Shown here: positions 18,313 to 26,447 of the stretch, piece by piece | How positions within the stretch are numbered: the first letter of the stretch is position 1 | Layout: each line of letters begins with the position of its first letter | IMG/VR virus record: IMGVR_UViG_3300025133_010098 | Coordinates: 1 to 31,833 of that record | From: a virus | DNA length: 31,833 nucleotides | Reading direction: 5' to 3' (one strand) | Notes under the pieces: generated by a model | Told to the model about the DNA's origin: nothing | Database searches by the model: none | What the model saw: the letters and a program-made list of their open reading frames with translations, nothing else | Translations under genes and position numbers: made by a program

Positions 18313-18592
18313 AATGTTCGAATTCCCTTTCTGTCAGTGAAAAAGAATTCTCGCAGTCAACAAGATATGCTACCAGCTGTTCAGAATGATCCAGCAATGA
18401 CTGAAGTGTCTCATCCCCATAGAATGTCTCCAGTTCATAAACACTTCTTAAATGCTTCTTATATTGTTCAATGGCATCGAGCATCTCGGTTGTGTTTTCG
18501 GATGCATAATAATATTTTCTAAGTAATCTATAACCGTACCACATTAGAAACATGTTAATAACTGCAGACAATATTAATATTAATTCAACCAT
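18245..18592 (-). CDS. Small N-terminally membrane-anchored protein
   Basis: This is a 115-aa protein. Residues about 3-22 form one hydrophobic segment (LILILSAVINMFLMWYGY), followed by basic residues (RLLRKYYY), so the rest (helical, acidic, ending EEKEAPPQS) would be on the cytoplasmic side. No domain was recognised. It overlaps the FmdB-type gene by 8 nt at its start and gp55 by 68 nt at its end, so it belongs to the same transcript. Small anchored proteins of this layout occur in T4-like marine phages next to gp55-type genes as far as I recall; function unknown. Confidence 0.7.
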   Translation of the reverse strand: MVELILILSAVINMFLMWYGYRLLRKYYYASENTTEMLDAIEQYKKHLRSVYELETFYGDETLQSLLDHSEQLVAYLVDCENSFSLTEREFEHYVEETDAGYDYSQEEKEAPPQS

Positions 18593-18845
18593 TGTATTCT
18601 TTCTTCTTCAAAGACTTTAATTCTCTGTTTAATTCTGCACGAGAATCTTCTATAAAGTCTTTTACTCTTTCCCCTGATGAGGAAGTGCTTTCGACATTCT
18701 TGCCGAGAGTAAAAGAAAAAGAAGGAACTCGTACCAATGAGTCTATTGTATCACATTCTGAGCAGTCTTTAAGTCTTTCTTGCATGGAATGTACGATTTC
18801 GGTAACGAGTTCACAACTTTTGCATCTATAAACGTATTTAGGCAT
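18585..18845 (-). CDS. FmdB-type zinc-ribbon small protein
   Basis: The start is placed at the ATG at 18845 (MPKYVYRC), because FmdB-family proteins begin with M-P-x-Y-x-Y-x-C; an ATG at 18860 would add five unlikely residues. The 86-aa product has a zinc ribbon from two Cys pairs, CKSC near the N-terminus and CSEC around residue 30, followed by the V-R-V-P-S-F-S-F segment that normally closes this domain. The rest is charged helix. The family is annotated as putative regulatory protein, role unproved; in phages it is a common small protein next to transcription or structural genes. It overlaps the 65-aa gene by 8 nt. Confidence 0.82.
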   Translation of the reverse strand: MPKYVYRCKSCELVTEIVHSMQERLKDCSECDTIDSLVRVPSFSFTLGKNVESTSSSGERVKDFIEDSRAELNRELKSLKKKEYNG

Positions 18846-19035
18846 TGGTTCCCAACACACCTTTGTCTAACTTCTCCTCGTCAATATGGAGAGTTGGTGG
18901 GTTCGTAACAGAAAGACCCTCTTTGGTATCTACGAATTCCAGTTCTTTCAATAATGGAACAATGTCTGCTTGTTCCATTAAACATTTTTGTAGGACCATC
19001 ATGATGGATCCAAGTGCTTGATCAGTTAATTTCAT
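18838..19035 (-). CDS. Conserved small phage protein, unknown function
   Basis: This is a 65-aa protein with a helical N-terminus (MKLTDQALGSIMMVLQKCLM) and an acidic, Pro-containing C-terminus with VTNPPTLHID. The pattern resembles small proteins I recall from T4-like marine phages near FmdB-type and gp55 genes, but no function is known to me. The stop lies inside the FmdB start region and the start is 1 nt from the stop of the glycosyltransferase upstream, so it is expressed with the sugar cassette on one transcript. Confidence 0.7.
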   Translation of the reverse strand: MKLTDQALGSIMMVLQKCLMEQADIVPLLKELEFVDTKEGLSVTNPPTLHIDEEKLDKGVLGTNA

Positions 19036-19036
19036 T

Positions 19037-19939
19037 TTATTCTCCTTCTATGAGTTGTATCATTCTATCAACTTTTTCTTTAATATTTAAGTTTTTTTCT
19101 GCAAAGTTTCGATTTGCTTCGCCCTGTGCGGCACTGTATTTTAAAAGTTCCTTAACAATCGAAGATTCATCAATGGTTTTCTTCTCTGTTCTTCCTGAGC
19201 AATTGTTGCTAAGAAACCTTGCCGTGTTGTCCTCTGTAATCAAACCATCCATAAGGGCCGGTTGATAGGCGCGCCAGTCTGCAATCAAGACGTTCTTTCC
19301 GCATGCCATAGCTTCATATGCACCACGACCGAGGGTTACGACCAAATCAGCATCAACTATTTCATCTTCTATGTTAAAGATGGGGTTGAGAAACTTGTTA
19401 TGATGCTTAAAGTCATAGTCATACCTATCGCACATCTTTTGTAAAAACTTATTTAATCTGTCAGACTGGGATAATGATAATATGTTTTTGAGCTCTTTAT
19501 TTATTTTTGTTGGTTTGAACCTGTCCAGGTTGATGCCGTTGACAATAAGTTCTGATTCGTGTTTTGACCTCTTTAGATGTTCCTGAACTTCTTTTGAAAT
19601 GGATATAAATTTAACACCCTTGACACTTGATGGTTGTTCAAGAGAAGGTGTTGTGCCATGGCAGATTTGATAGACGATGCCGTGGTCAATCCCCAGCGAA
19701 TGCAATTGCAGTATCATGGAATTGTGACTTATAAAGCAGGCATCATATTTTTTGCTAATAATATTCGTTCTAATGCCGAGATTGGATTCTATAAGGTCGG
19801 AAACCATCCCTTTGCGATTCCTAGCACACATAACTCCAACTTCGTGTCCTCGGCGATGAAACTCCTCTACTAGAGCATAAGTATAAGTTTCAGAACCTCC
19901 GAGAGTATCTAGGTGGTTTTGTCCTATTAATATTTTCAT
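19037..19939 (-). CDS. Glycosyltransferase, GT4-like (GT-B fold), compact
   Basis: This is a 300-aa protein. The N-terminus has the GT-B start MKILIGQNHLDTLGGSETY, where GGSE is the donor/acceptor glycine loop, and RRGHEVGVMC. Mid-protein FISISKEVQEHLK and NGINLDRF are the usual second-domain entry of GT4 enzymes. GRGAYEAMACGKNVLIADW carries the family's E-x(n)-E-type nucleotide-sugar site. The protein is shorter than most GT4 enzymes (about 350-420 aa), mainly in the middle linker. Its start overlaps the stop of the next gene by 4 nt (ATGA). Substrate cannot be read from the sequence. Confidence 0.82.
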   Translation of the reverse strand: MKILIGQNHLDTLGGSETYTYALVEEFHRRGHEVGVMCARNRKGMVSDLIESNLGIRTNIISKKYDACFISHNSMILQLHSLGIDHGIVYQICHGTTPSLEQPSSVKGVKFISISKEVQEHLKRSKHESELIVNGINLDRFKPTKINKELKNILSLSQSDRLNKFLQKMCDRYDYDFKHHNKFLNPIFNIEDEIVDADLVVTLGRGAYEAMACGKNVLIADWRAYQPALMDGLITEDNTARFLSNNCSGRTEKKTIDESSIVKELLKYSAAQGEANRNFAEKNLNIKEKVDRMIQLIEGE

Positions 19940-20718
19940 ACATCTTCTCCCGGATCGTATGTGTTGAATTCGTTTTCGACGTGCTCAATTGCGATTGGGC
20001 CTTTGCGGGGAAAATTAAAAACACTCTTATCTTCCCAGTTTGTAAATGCTTCGTGAACCTGACTCAAGAATGCCTTGTCCGTGGTTGATGAATTGTTTAA
20101 CTTTTCTCTTATGTCTTTCCGAACCATGTTCATGTGATACATTGCAATCTCTTCTTTTTTAAAATGATAGTGCTTAGTTTCTGGAACACTTATTTTCCTG
20201 GTTGGATCTACCATTGGAGGGGGATATGTCGGAGCTCCTAGTCTTGTGTCTTTTTCAATTTTTGTTATGAAGGCACAATTTGTGACATCATCACCTCGAT
20301 ACACCGGTCTTTTAATATGCAAAAAGGAGCCGACAGATGTACTGTTGTAGCCCTCTTCCTCTATCTTCTTTCTTGCTGCACTAAACTCTTCTTCTCTGTA
20401 AAACTCATCAGCGTCGATTGTAAAAAAGTGTGTTGCCGACTGTTCTCGTGCAATTTGTAATCCGGTGACTCTCTTTTTTAACTCGTTTACAGAACGAGGA
20501 AGATGTAGGTCCGGTTGATAAACAACAACATGGTCCACAAGATTCTCTTCAATCGCTCGGTGTAATGCTTCTTTTGCGGCGGTTGTTGCAACCTCTCCCT
20601 TGTTTGAAATCTCTTGAAAGACAATGCTGATGTGTTCAACAGAATTTCTTACAGATCTCAAAGAAGGTACGAGGTGTTCTTCGCCGTTAAAAAAGTTATA
20701 AGACACTGAAAGGATCAT
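19936..20718 (-). CDS. Putative glycosyltransferase, GT-A-like, with DAD metal motif
   Basis: This is a 260-aa protein. The start ILSVSYNFFNGEEHLVPSL and the core THFFTIDADEFY are typical of GT-A type transferases, with Asp-Ala-Asp as the metal/nucleotide-binding motif around residue 97-99. A His-containing segment KHYHFKKEEIAMYHMNM follows at about 180-196. No membrane segment. Both ends overlap neighbours by 4 nt (ATGA), so it is translated with the GT4 and the dehydratase. Donor and acceptor are unknown; family placement is moderate because the N-terminal half is divergent. Confidence 0.65.
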   Translation of the reverse strand: MILSVSYNFFNGEEHLVPSLRSVRNSVEHISIVFQEISNKGEVATTAAKEALHRAIEENLVDHVVVYQPDLHLPRSVNELKKRVTGLQIAREQSATHFFTIDADEFYREEEFSAARKKIEEEGYNSTSVGSFLHIKRPVYRGDDVTNCAFITKIEKDTRLGAPTYPPPMVDPTRKISVPETKHYHFKKEEIAMYHMNMVRKDIREKLNNSSTTDKAFLSQVHEAFTNWEDKSVFNFPRKGPIAIEHVENEFNTYDPGEDV

Positions 20719-21722
20719 TTTCTCAACCAGCGAGTGTTTTCAAGTGACCATTCCACAACTTCTTTAAGTCTCTCCGTAACAGAGACTGATGGTTCCCACC
20801 CTGCTTCCTTCATTTTCTCTCCGCACAGTGCATAACGAAGGTCGTGCCCAGGTCGAGAGGAGTGAAAGTCAACCATGTTATATTTTAATTCTTTTCCCAT
20901 TATCTTTGCAACGGTTTGCGCGAGTTCCAAGTTGTCCATCTCTCTTTCTCCGACAATGTTATATTTGTCACCAATCTTGTGATTGTCCATGAGAAACAAA
21001 ACAGCATCAGCAACATCGTCAGTGTTGATGTAGAATCTTGAACCTGCTTTAGTCTTTGTCGCATTTGAATGAATTGTAACCTCCTCACCATCGCGGATCT
21101 TTTGTACAAGAAGCGGGATGAACTTTTCTGGGTGTTGTCTTATTCCAAAAACATTCATGGTGTGGGTTACGATGATTGGCATTTTGTATGTGTTGCAATA
21201 TGCAATACACATCTCCTCTGCTCCTGCTTTGGATGCAGAGTAAGGATTACCACTATTATATCTGTCCCACTCCTTATATCGCACGTCGTTTGGTGCTGGT
21301 CCGAATACCTCATCAGTGGAGAAATACAAGAATAAATCTAAGTCGTCACTGCAGTGGGTTCTTGCAAAATCTAAAAGATTGGTTGTTCCAACAACATTGT
21401 CCATGACAAATTCCATAGGATACTCGATGGAGCGGTCCACATGGGAACCTGCTGCGAGGTGGATTATATAATTAACTGTCCCAATCTGCCGGCAGAGAAC
21501 TTCATTCACAGGTGCTTTGAGGTCATGCCAGACAATCTGGACCCTTGACTTCCAGGACGGATCTAGTTCTATAACCTCGTGAATCCGGTTAAGGTTCCCA
21601 GAAGTATCCAGTCTATCCAAAACGACGATGTCATGATTTGTGTCCTGTAGGAAGCGGTGAATAACCTGGTGTCCGATGAACCCTGCTCCGCCTGTGATTA
21701 AAACTCTCTTATTGTCTTTCAT
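20715..21722 (-). CDS. NAD-dependent sugar-nucleotide dehydratase/epimerase, RmlB-like
   Basis: This is a 335-aa extended SDR protein, the usual length for dTDP-glucose 4,6-dehydratase and relatives. It has the NAD-binding GGAGFIG loop (residues 11-17), HLAAGSHVDRSI (88-99), the catalytic STDEVFG (135-141) where Asp-Glu is the dehydratase signature, and the Tyr161-x-x-x-Lys165 pair in NPYSASKAG. The family converts NDP-hexose to the 4-keto-6-deoxy sugar. T-D-E favours a 4,6-dehydratase over a plain 4-epimerase; which nucleotide is used cannot be told. It would supply an unusual sugar to the surrounding transferases. Confidence 0.87.
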   Translation of the reverse strand: MKDNKRVLITGGAGFIGHQVIHRFLQDTNHDIVVLDRLDTSGNLNRIHEVIELDPSWKSRVQIVWHDLKAPVNEVLCRQIGTVNYIIHLAAGSHVDRSIEYPMEFVMDNVVGTTNLLDFARTHCSDDLDLFLYFSTDEVFGPAPNDVRYKEWDRYNSGNPYSASKAGAEEMCIAYCNTYKMPIIVTHTMNVFGIRQHPEKFIPLLVQKIRDGEEVTIHSNATKTKAGSRFYINTDDVADAVLFLMDNHKIGDKYNIVGEREMDNLELAQTVAKIMGKELKYNMVDFHSSRPGHDLRYALCGEKMKEAGWEPSVSVTERLKEVVEWSLENTRWLRK

Positions 21723-21725
21723 ATG

Positions 21726-22781
21726 CTACTCCATCGCACCATAAATAAGTGCTATTATTTTTTCGTTCCAGATTTTACCGAACAAAATGTGATCGCTGAT
21801 AAATTGATTGTCTTGCTTCTTCTCTGCACCGTTGTTGTTCATGTTGAACGATTCATCGTGATAAAAGAAAATATCTTTGCCAAAATAGTAAGGGGGGTGA
21901 CCATGCTCGATAGATTTCAAACATGCATCTGTGTCTTGTAAATTCTTAGACAAACTCGGATTAAAACCTCCGAGGGAAATAAAATGGTTCAAATCCCATA
22001 CTTGCAGGGCACCGGTTACAAAAGCAGAACCCCTATCACAGTTTACCCGTGGGTCTGTATCCCTTGTGAACCTCAAGTAGTGATCTGGGGCCAACAAGAT
22101 CGGAGAATTGGAGTTATGGTGCCAAGAGTCTCCCCCGAACTGAACTTTTTCTCTCCACTTTCCGCCTGTCATATTTGGAAAATAAGTTCTTATATTTTCG
22201 TTGTCCTCTTCTTTGTTTAATGACATCCTCAAAGGAGGATAAAGAAGTTTGGAACCAGAGACCTTGGAATGTGCCTCCCTGTGTCTTTCGAGAAGTTCTT
22301 TCAAGTGTTTTTTCTTTGCGCACCATAAATCAGAATTCCAAAAAATAACTGTATCTGCACCTTTTGCATGTGCTACTTTTGCTGCGATGTTATTCAGCAT
22401 GGAAAAGTTGAAACCCTTGTTGTTGTCTACCCTTAGATATGTAAAGTCGTTGTCAATAACAGTGGATTTTAAATCCTCTGAAGAGCGGTCGTCAACAATA
22501 ATAATATCGCACAAGTCTTCGACACCATTATCTTTAAAGTTTTTCAATGTCGTCCTGAGAAGTTTAGAGTTGTCTTTTATCGGCAAAATAATGACTGGCT
22601 TTGCGCCGGACAGATTCCTTTCAATCAGTTTGCACATGTACTCAACCTCGACTGAAACAAAAGAATGTTTTCCTTCGTCCAATTGAGACTTCAGCAAAAG
22701 TTCTTTTTGGCTCAGTGAGAATTCTTCTGCGATTGAGAAATCTTCTTGCTTTAAGAATTCAGACTCACAGAATGATTTCAT
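21726..22781 (-). CDS. Glycosyltransferase family 2-like (GT-A)
   Basis: This is a 351-aa protein. After about 75 helical residues comes the GT2 core: PVIILPIKDNSKLLRTTL, the nucleotide-binding CDIIIVDDRSSED, then NKGFNFSMLNNIAAK and the metal-site equivalent VIFWNSDLW. GALQVWDLNHFISLGGFN is the usual acceptor-site segment (G-x-F-N with a preceding tryptophan). No membrane segment, so it is likely to be cytoplasmic. The start lies 17 nt inside the end of the upstream GT4 gene; the stop is 3 nt from the dehydratase start. Sugar donor unknown. Confidence 0.85.
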   Translation of the reverse strand: MKSFCESEFLKQEDFSIAEEFSLSQKELLLKSQLDEGKHSFVSVEVEYMCKLIERNLSGAKPVIILPIKDNSKLLRTTLKNFKDNGVEDLCDIIIVDDRSSEDLKSTVIDNDFTYLRVDNNKGFNFSMLNNIAAKVAHAKGADTVIFWNSDLWCAKKKHLKELLERHREAHSKVSGSKLLYPPLRMSLNKEEDNENIRTYFPNMTGGKWREKVQFGGDSWHHNSNSPILLAPDHYLRFTRDTDPRVNCDRGSAFVTGALQVWDLNHFISLGGFNPSLSKNLQDTDACLKSIEHGHPPYYFGKDIFFYHDESFNMNNNGAEKKQDNQFISDHILFGKIWNEKIIALIYGAME

Positions 22782-24009
22782 TTGATTCTTCCATGAGTTG
22801 TTGAGGTTCGATTAAAGAGACGATTCTTTCCAAAATCTTTGACTCTTCGAATTCTTTGCAAACATATTCTTTTAGTTTCTTTGCCTTATTGATTGCCAGT
22901 TGATAGTCTTTATACACTTCACCCATCTTCGTTTTGGCAGATTGCAGGGAAGGGTATGCCCACTTGGAATCAGGGGTAATCACCCCTTCCCATACCGATT
23001 CTTTCTGTACGTTGTTTAAATCATATGACACTTTTCCAAACATGCCTTTTTTCTTTTCTTTACCCTTTTTATCTTTTTGTGGAACATAGAGAAAATCCAA
23101 TGGACCACTCCAGTCGGTGGTGACAATAGGTAGACCGTTGTATGCTGCCTCGAACAATGGAAGACCGTAACCTTCGCCATGTGCCATAGAGAACATACAC
23201 TTTATTTTATCATGTTGAAGAAGTGTTGTCATCTCTCCTTCAGTGAGGCGGCCGTGTAAGAGATAAACTTTACACTTTTTCTCACCGTGACTTTTACAAA
23301 TATTAGAAAGAGTTTGCTGCATTGCGATCTTGTCATAGGTGCTGCCATTCTTGAATGCAGTTTTGACGACGAGTCCGACATTATCGTTATCTCGGAACTG
23401 CTCAATGAATGCCCTTATTGTTTGTTCAAGATTTTTTCTCTGGCCCCACAGAGAAACCGTAAGAAAGTTGAAATCTGTTTCAAAGTCGAACTGAGCATCT
23501 GCTGGTTCGACAGTCTTAACTGGGTATCCTACGACATCCACTGGAACATCGCAAGTCAAGTCTGCAACATGTTCTTTGTTCTCGTTCACAAGTGGATACT
23601 TAGTTTCAGTAAAACCTCGCTTAGAGTGCTCGGAAATGGTAATAATTTTGTCCATTTCGTTTGCCTTCTGCAACCACTGGGGTGCAACTTTGTGTGTCTC
23701 AATTCCCGCTGTAACCCCTATGTTAACGGTGGCCATCTTTTCAAATTCGTTGGGGATTGTGACTTGCAGAGAAATATCAAATGGAACCTTGTTCTGAAAT
23801 GCATGATGGGTCTTGATAACGAGAGAATCAATCCATGTGCGCTCTTCTGATTCTTCAGAGAGCCATCCTAGTTTTCCCCAATCAATGTTGGCGAAATAAA
23901 TGTCAAACAAGTCTTCTCTGGTTCGTAATGCTCGAAGAACAAGTCTGGCATGTTCTCCGTATCCAGATGCACTGAGTGCTGGTCCTTTTACGATAACTTT
24001 CTTTTTCAT
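22765..24009 (-). CDS. Glycosyltransferase, GT4-like (GT-B fold)
   Basis: The start is placed at the ATG at 24009 (MKKKVIVKGP), because a GGAGG site precedes it (24014-24018) and it overlaps the upstream stop as ATGA; an ATG at 24030 would add seven residues and lose this site. The 414-aa product has the GT-B N-terminus GPALSASGYGEHARLVL and the second-domain donor-site segment MAHGEGYGLPLFEAAYNG, followed by GLPIVTTDWSGPLDF. NFLTVSLWGQRKNLEQTIRAF is the usual domain-two start. A Lys-rich loop (DKKGKEKKKG) is unusual. Substrate unknown. Confidence 0.87.
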   Translation of the reverse strand: MKKKVIVKGPALSASGYGEHARLVLRALRTREDLFDIYFANIDWGKLGWLSEESEERTWIDSLVIKTHHAFQNKVPFDISLQVTIPNEFEKMATVNIGVTAGIETHKVAPQWLQKANEMDKIITISEHSKRGFTETKYPLVNENKEHVADLTCDVPVDVVGYPVKTVEPADAQFDFETDFNFLTVSLWGQRKNLEQTIRAFIEQFRDNDNVGLVVKTAFKNGSTYDKIAMQQTLSNICKSHGEKKCKVYLLHGRLTEGEMTTLLQHDKIKCMFSMAHGEGYGLPLFEAAYNGLPIVTTDWSGPLDFLYVPQKDKKGKEKKKGMFGKVSYDLNNVQKESVWEGVITPDSKWAYPSLQSAKTKMGEVYKDYQLAINKAKKLKEYVCKEFEESKILERIVSLIEPQQLMEESNEIIL

Positions 24010-25262
24010 GATACCTCCGTTAGTGTCCATCTGTCATAATTCTTTCTTGTTTCCCACGAACCGTGAGACTCGATTGTCTTGCCCACAAGGTCAACCCATC
24101 TTTGTTTAAAGAGTTTAAAACTATAATTGTCATCGGCATGCTTTTTACCAAGTTGACCAAGTTTCGTACGTTCTTCTTTGGACATGTTGTATATCTTGAG
24201 TAGGGCAGCTACTACTTCTTTTCCGTCGAGGCGGTCTTCATAGATCCATGGAATTTGTTGAGAACCTATGATTGCTTTTGATGCTGGTTCTATGCCAACA
24301 CCAAAATAGTTTTGTCCATCAAACACCTGTTCTTGTAACCCACCGGTCATCGTTGCAATAATCGGGGTACCACAAGATAATGACTCAAGGGCGGATAAAC
24401 CAAAACCCTCTGCATCCGACACCATAAGACTACAATCTGCAAGGTTATAGTACCTTGCAAGGTCGGTGTTTGAAATTTTGTTTCTAGAGAACAAAACTTG
24501 ACCAGAAGTCAATTCTAAATGAGTTATGATCGCATCAAGGTCTTGACCGTTGGGGTCTTTAGTATCGGTGTGCATAATTAAGGTTGCTTTGTCGTGGCCA
24601 ACCTGGTCTAGGAACTCTTTATACCAAAACAAAAGAGAACCACTTTGTTTTCGACGTGCATTCCGACTGTTCCAAAAGAAAACAAACTTGTCGGCATCTT
24701 TACCGTTAAAGACCTGTTCTCTGTTTTGTTTATTGTCTTCTTCAGACAAGATCTTAAAAACACTGTCGTCGACAGCATGTGGAATGTATTGACTCTCCAC
24801 TTCAGGAGCGACGGTCTTCACAATATCATCAGTGACTTTTGAAATAGTAGCAACAACATCATTTGAAATATAGTGCTTCTTATTAAAGGTCGGATAGGGA
24901 TAATTGTCCCAGACATGGTAGTATATTAAAGGACAGACAGAGCGAATTTCATCATTCATCTCCCACAGCCAACCCCAGAAGCGAGGGTCTGTCATAATCC
25001 AAACCATGTCGATTTTCTCGGTTCTTATAACAGAACGTATCAAATCAGCAGTTCCATAACCATCGACAGGGAAGATTGTCCAGTCCTCACCCCATTGTTC
25101 TGTTCGCTGGGGTTCGTAGTTTTGATGTTTGATGGCACCTGCAAGAGATATAACCTTGTACTCACCAGTCGCTAAAAGTGCTTCTATTACATATTTTGTT
25201 TGAGTTCCGACACCGCTTGGAGATAACGGGTGGTCAGAAAGTGTTAATATTGTTTTCTTCAT
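24006..25262 (-). CDS. Glycosyltransferase, GT4-like (GT-B fold), first gene of sugar cassette
   Basis: This is a 418-aa protein with GT-B N-terminus TLSDHPLSPSGVGTQTKYV (glycine loop), mid-domain VWDNYPYPTFNKKHY and VATISKVTDDIVK, YIPHAVDDSVFK at the linker, and the donor-site segment SDAEGFGLSALESLSCGTP followed by IIATMTGG. Family GT4 members transfer hexoses from nucleotide donors. The gene is the first of six that run to 19037 with overlaps or gaps of at most 3 nt, and it starts 9 nt after the PD-(D/E)XK gene. No own promoter is evident, so it is probably read from upstream. Substrate unknown. Confidence 0.87.
   Translation of the reverse strand: MKKTILTLSDHPLSPSGVGTQTKYVIEALLATGEYKVISLAGAIKHQNYEPQRTEQWGEDWTIFPVDGYGTADLIRSVIRTEKIDMVWIMTDPRFWGWLWEMNDEIRSVCPLIYYHVWDNYPYPTFNKKHYISNDVVATISKVTDDIVKTVAPEVESQYIPHAVDDSVFKILSEEDNKQNREQVFNGKDADKFVFFWNSRNARRKQSGSLLFWYKEFLDQVGHDKATLIMHTDTKDPNGQDLDAIITHLELTSGQVLFSRNKISNTDLARYYNLADCSLMVSDAEGFGLSALESLSCGTPIIATMTGGLQEQVFDGQNYFGVGIEPASKAIIGSQQIPWIYEDRLDGKEVVAALLKIYNMSKEERTKLGQLGKKHADDNYSFKLFKQRWVDLVGKTIESHGSWETRKNYDRWTLTEVS
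24014..24018 (-). promoter_or_regulatory. Shine-Dalgarno site fixing the start of the GT4 gene
   Basis: The minus strand reads GGAGG, 4 nt before the ATG at 24009. It lies inside the end of the upstream gene and supports the shorter start over the ATG at 24030. Confidence 0.65.
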
Positions 25263-25271
25263 ATTTTCCTC

Positions 25272-26048
25272 TTAAGGACAATGCTCTGTACCTTTAAAAT
25301 CACAACGGGAACAGGACAGTTTGTTCTTCATATAGTTCTTTCTATCAATATTATACACCGACTGCTCTAAGAGTTTAAGTGCATTATTTGTCTTTTTTTC
25401 TCCGGAGGTCACTCGCATGATTTCAACTTTATCTTTTTTGCCCGTTCGCTTAAGGAGGACGAAATAAGTTTCAATATTATCTGTTGGCAAGTTGCGCTTT
25501 TCAGATAGGAAATGCTTGTAATAAGTCAACTGATATGTCACCATGGGGTCTGTCTTCTTTTTCATGTTCCAACCCCAACTACAGGTTTTCCAGTCGATGA
25601 TATGATACTTACCATCTTCTGTTTTTATGAAACAATCTACATACCCTTTGAATGTATAATCGTCGTCAGTCTTGTAAAACAACTTTTCGTGAATCTCTTC
25701 CTCTGAAGAAACGAGAGTAAAGTTGCCAAAGTGCTCATCCATCGCTGGCATGATATCTGGTAACAGACCTAGACCCTGTTGCTCAAAGTCGGACAAGGTG
25801 TTCGTGTCAACCTCTTCTTTAAGTTGTTTTACTTCATTTGAAAGTGCTTTTTTAAAATATGATTCTGGTTGGAATTGTTGTTGTAATTGCCTGCTCAAGA
25901 GCACGGCTTCGACAGTATCATGAATTGCTTTACCGAAGGCGGTATAAATGTTTCCTTCGAAACCTTTAATCTTATCAATTCTTGTTAACTTGTGATAATA
26001 CGGACAAAATTTCCAATCTTTAATTGCGGAAAAAGAAACGTGTGGCAA
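25272..26048 (-). CDS. PD-(D/E)XK nuclease, RecB/Cas4-like, with putative Fe-S cluster
   Basis: With a TTG start at 26048 the product is 258 aa and begins at PHVSFSAIKDWKFC. TTG is preferred because AAGGAAG lies 5 nt upstream and the upstream stop (26050-26052) ends one base before it; an ATG at 26138 would add 30 low-complexity residues overlapping the basic tail of the next gene. Core motifs: His43 in FGKAIHD, Asp138 in KGYVDCF, and Asp152-x-Lys154 in IIDWKT. Cys15 plus Cys246, Cys249 and Cys257 (one N-terminal, three C-terminal) match the 4Fe-4S staple of AddB/Cas4-type nucleases. A role in phage DNA replication or recombination is likely. Confidence 0.85.
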   Translation of the reverse strand: MPHVSFSAIKDWKFCPYYHKLTRIDKIKGFEGNIYTAFGKAIHDTVEAVLLSRQLQQQFQPESYFKKALSNEVKQLKEEVDTNTLSDFEQQGLGLLPDIMPAMDEHFGNFTLVSSEEEIHEKLFYKTDDDYTFKGYVDCFIKTEDGKYHIIDWKTCSWGWNMKKKTDPMVTYQLTYYKHFLSEKRNLPTDNIETYFVLLKRTGKKDKVEIMRVTSGEKKTNNALKLLEQSVYNIDRKNYMKNKLSCSRCDFKGTEHCP

Positions 26049-26049
26049 A

Positions 26050-26427
26050 TTAACTTCCTTTCTTGGTTGTTGTCCTCTTTTTAGAAGTTCTTTTTTTTGT
26101 TGTCTTAGGCGGAGTGTTTGGGATATTGTCCAGAACATCTATAGAGGGATTAGAGTATAGACCCTCTGTTTCAGTTACAATCTTTCTTATGTTTTCGTTC
26201 TTTACGGAAAAGATCCATTTTCCACTTCGCTTAGATACATCGTTGTTATTATCTATTGTATCAGATAAAATACATTTGTCAACACTTATCTTGTCATTTT
26301 CCAACATGGTCTTTACCATTCTCGTAGTAAATGTCATTCTTGGGTGGCGCGCCAGAGTTCGCTTCTTCAGCTCAATCAGAACAGTTATTTCTGTGCCTTC
26401 ATCGTTTTTGATTACTTCTTTTTTCAT
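26050..26427 (-). CDS. Small protein with basic C-terminal tail, unknown function
   Basis: This is a 125-aa protein. Residues 1-100 are mixed alpha/beta with no recognised domain (TVLIELKKRTLARHPRM, GKWIFSVKNENIRKIVT). The last 20 residues are an almost pure Lys/Arg/Thr/Ser tail (KTTKKRTSKKRTTTKK), as in some histone-like or nucleic-acid-binding proteins. A GGAG site precedes the ATG by about 10 nt. Position between a nuclease and PhoH suggests nucleic-acid work; that is inference. Confidence 0.65.
   Translation of the reverse strand: MKKEVIKNDEGTEITVLIELKKRTLARHPRMTFTTRMVKTMLENDKISVDKCILSDTIDNNNDVSKRSGKWIFSVKNENIRKIVTETEGLYSNPSIDVLDNIPNTPPKTTKKRTSKKRTTTKKGS
26054..26060 (-). promoter_or_regulatory. 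Shine-Dalgarno site supporting a TTG start
   Basis: The minus strand reads AAGGAAG, 5 nt before the TTG at 26048. It lies just upstream of, and next to, the stop codon of the preceding gene, so the nuclease is probably translated by coupling. Confidence 0.5.
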
Positions 26428-26447
26428 GTGAAAAATTCTCCTAATAA

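Noticed and set aside
23287-23850. 187-aa plus-strand frame inside the GT4 gene
   Set aside because: Antisense to a GT4 with firm motifs; Cys/Val/Phe-rich composition has no recognisable fold.
26049-26138. ATG-started N-terminal extension of the PD-(D/E)XK nuclease
   Set aside because: It is the shifted reading of the upstream basic tail; low complexity, and a TTG with AAGGAAG sits right before the conserved domain start.
19268-26353. Two GGCGCGCC sites (19268-19275 and 26346-26353)
   Set aside because: Both lie within ordinary coding sequence and show no repeat or recombination context; most likely chance.
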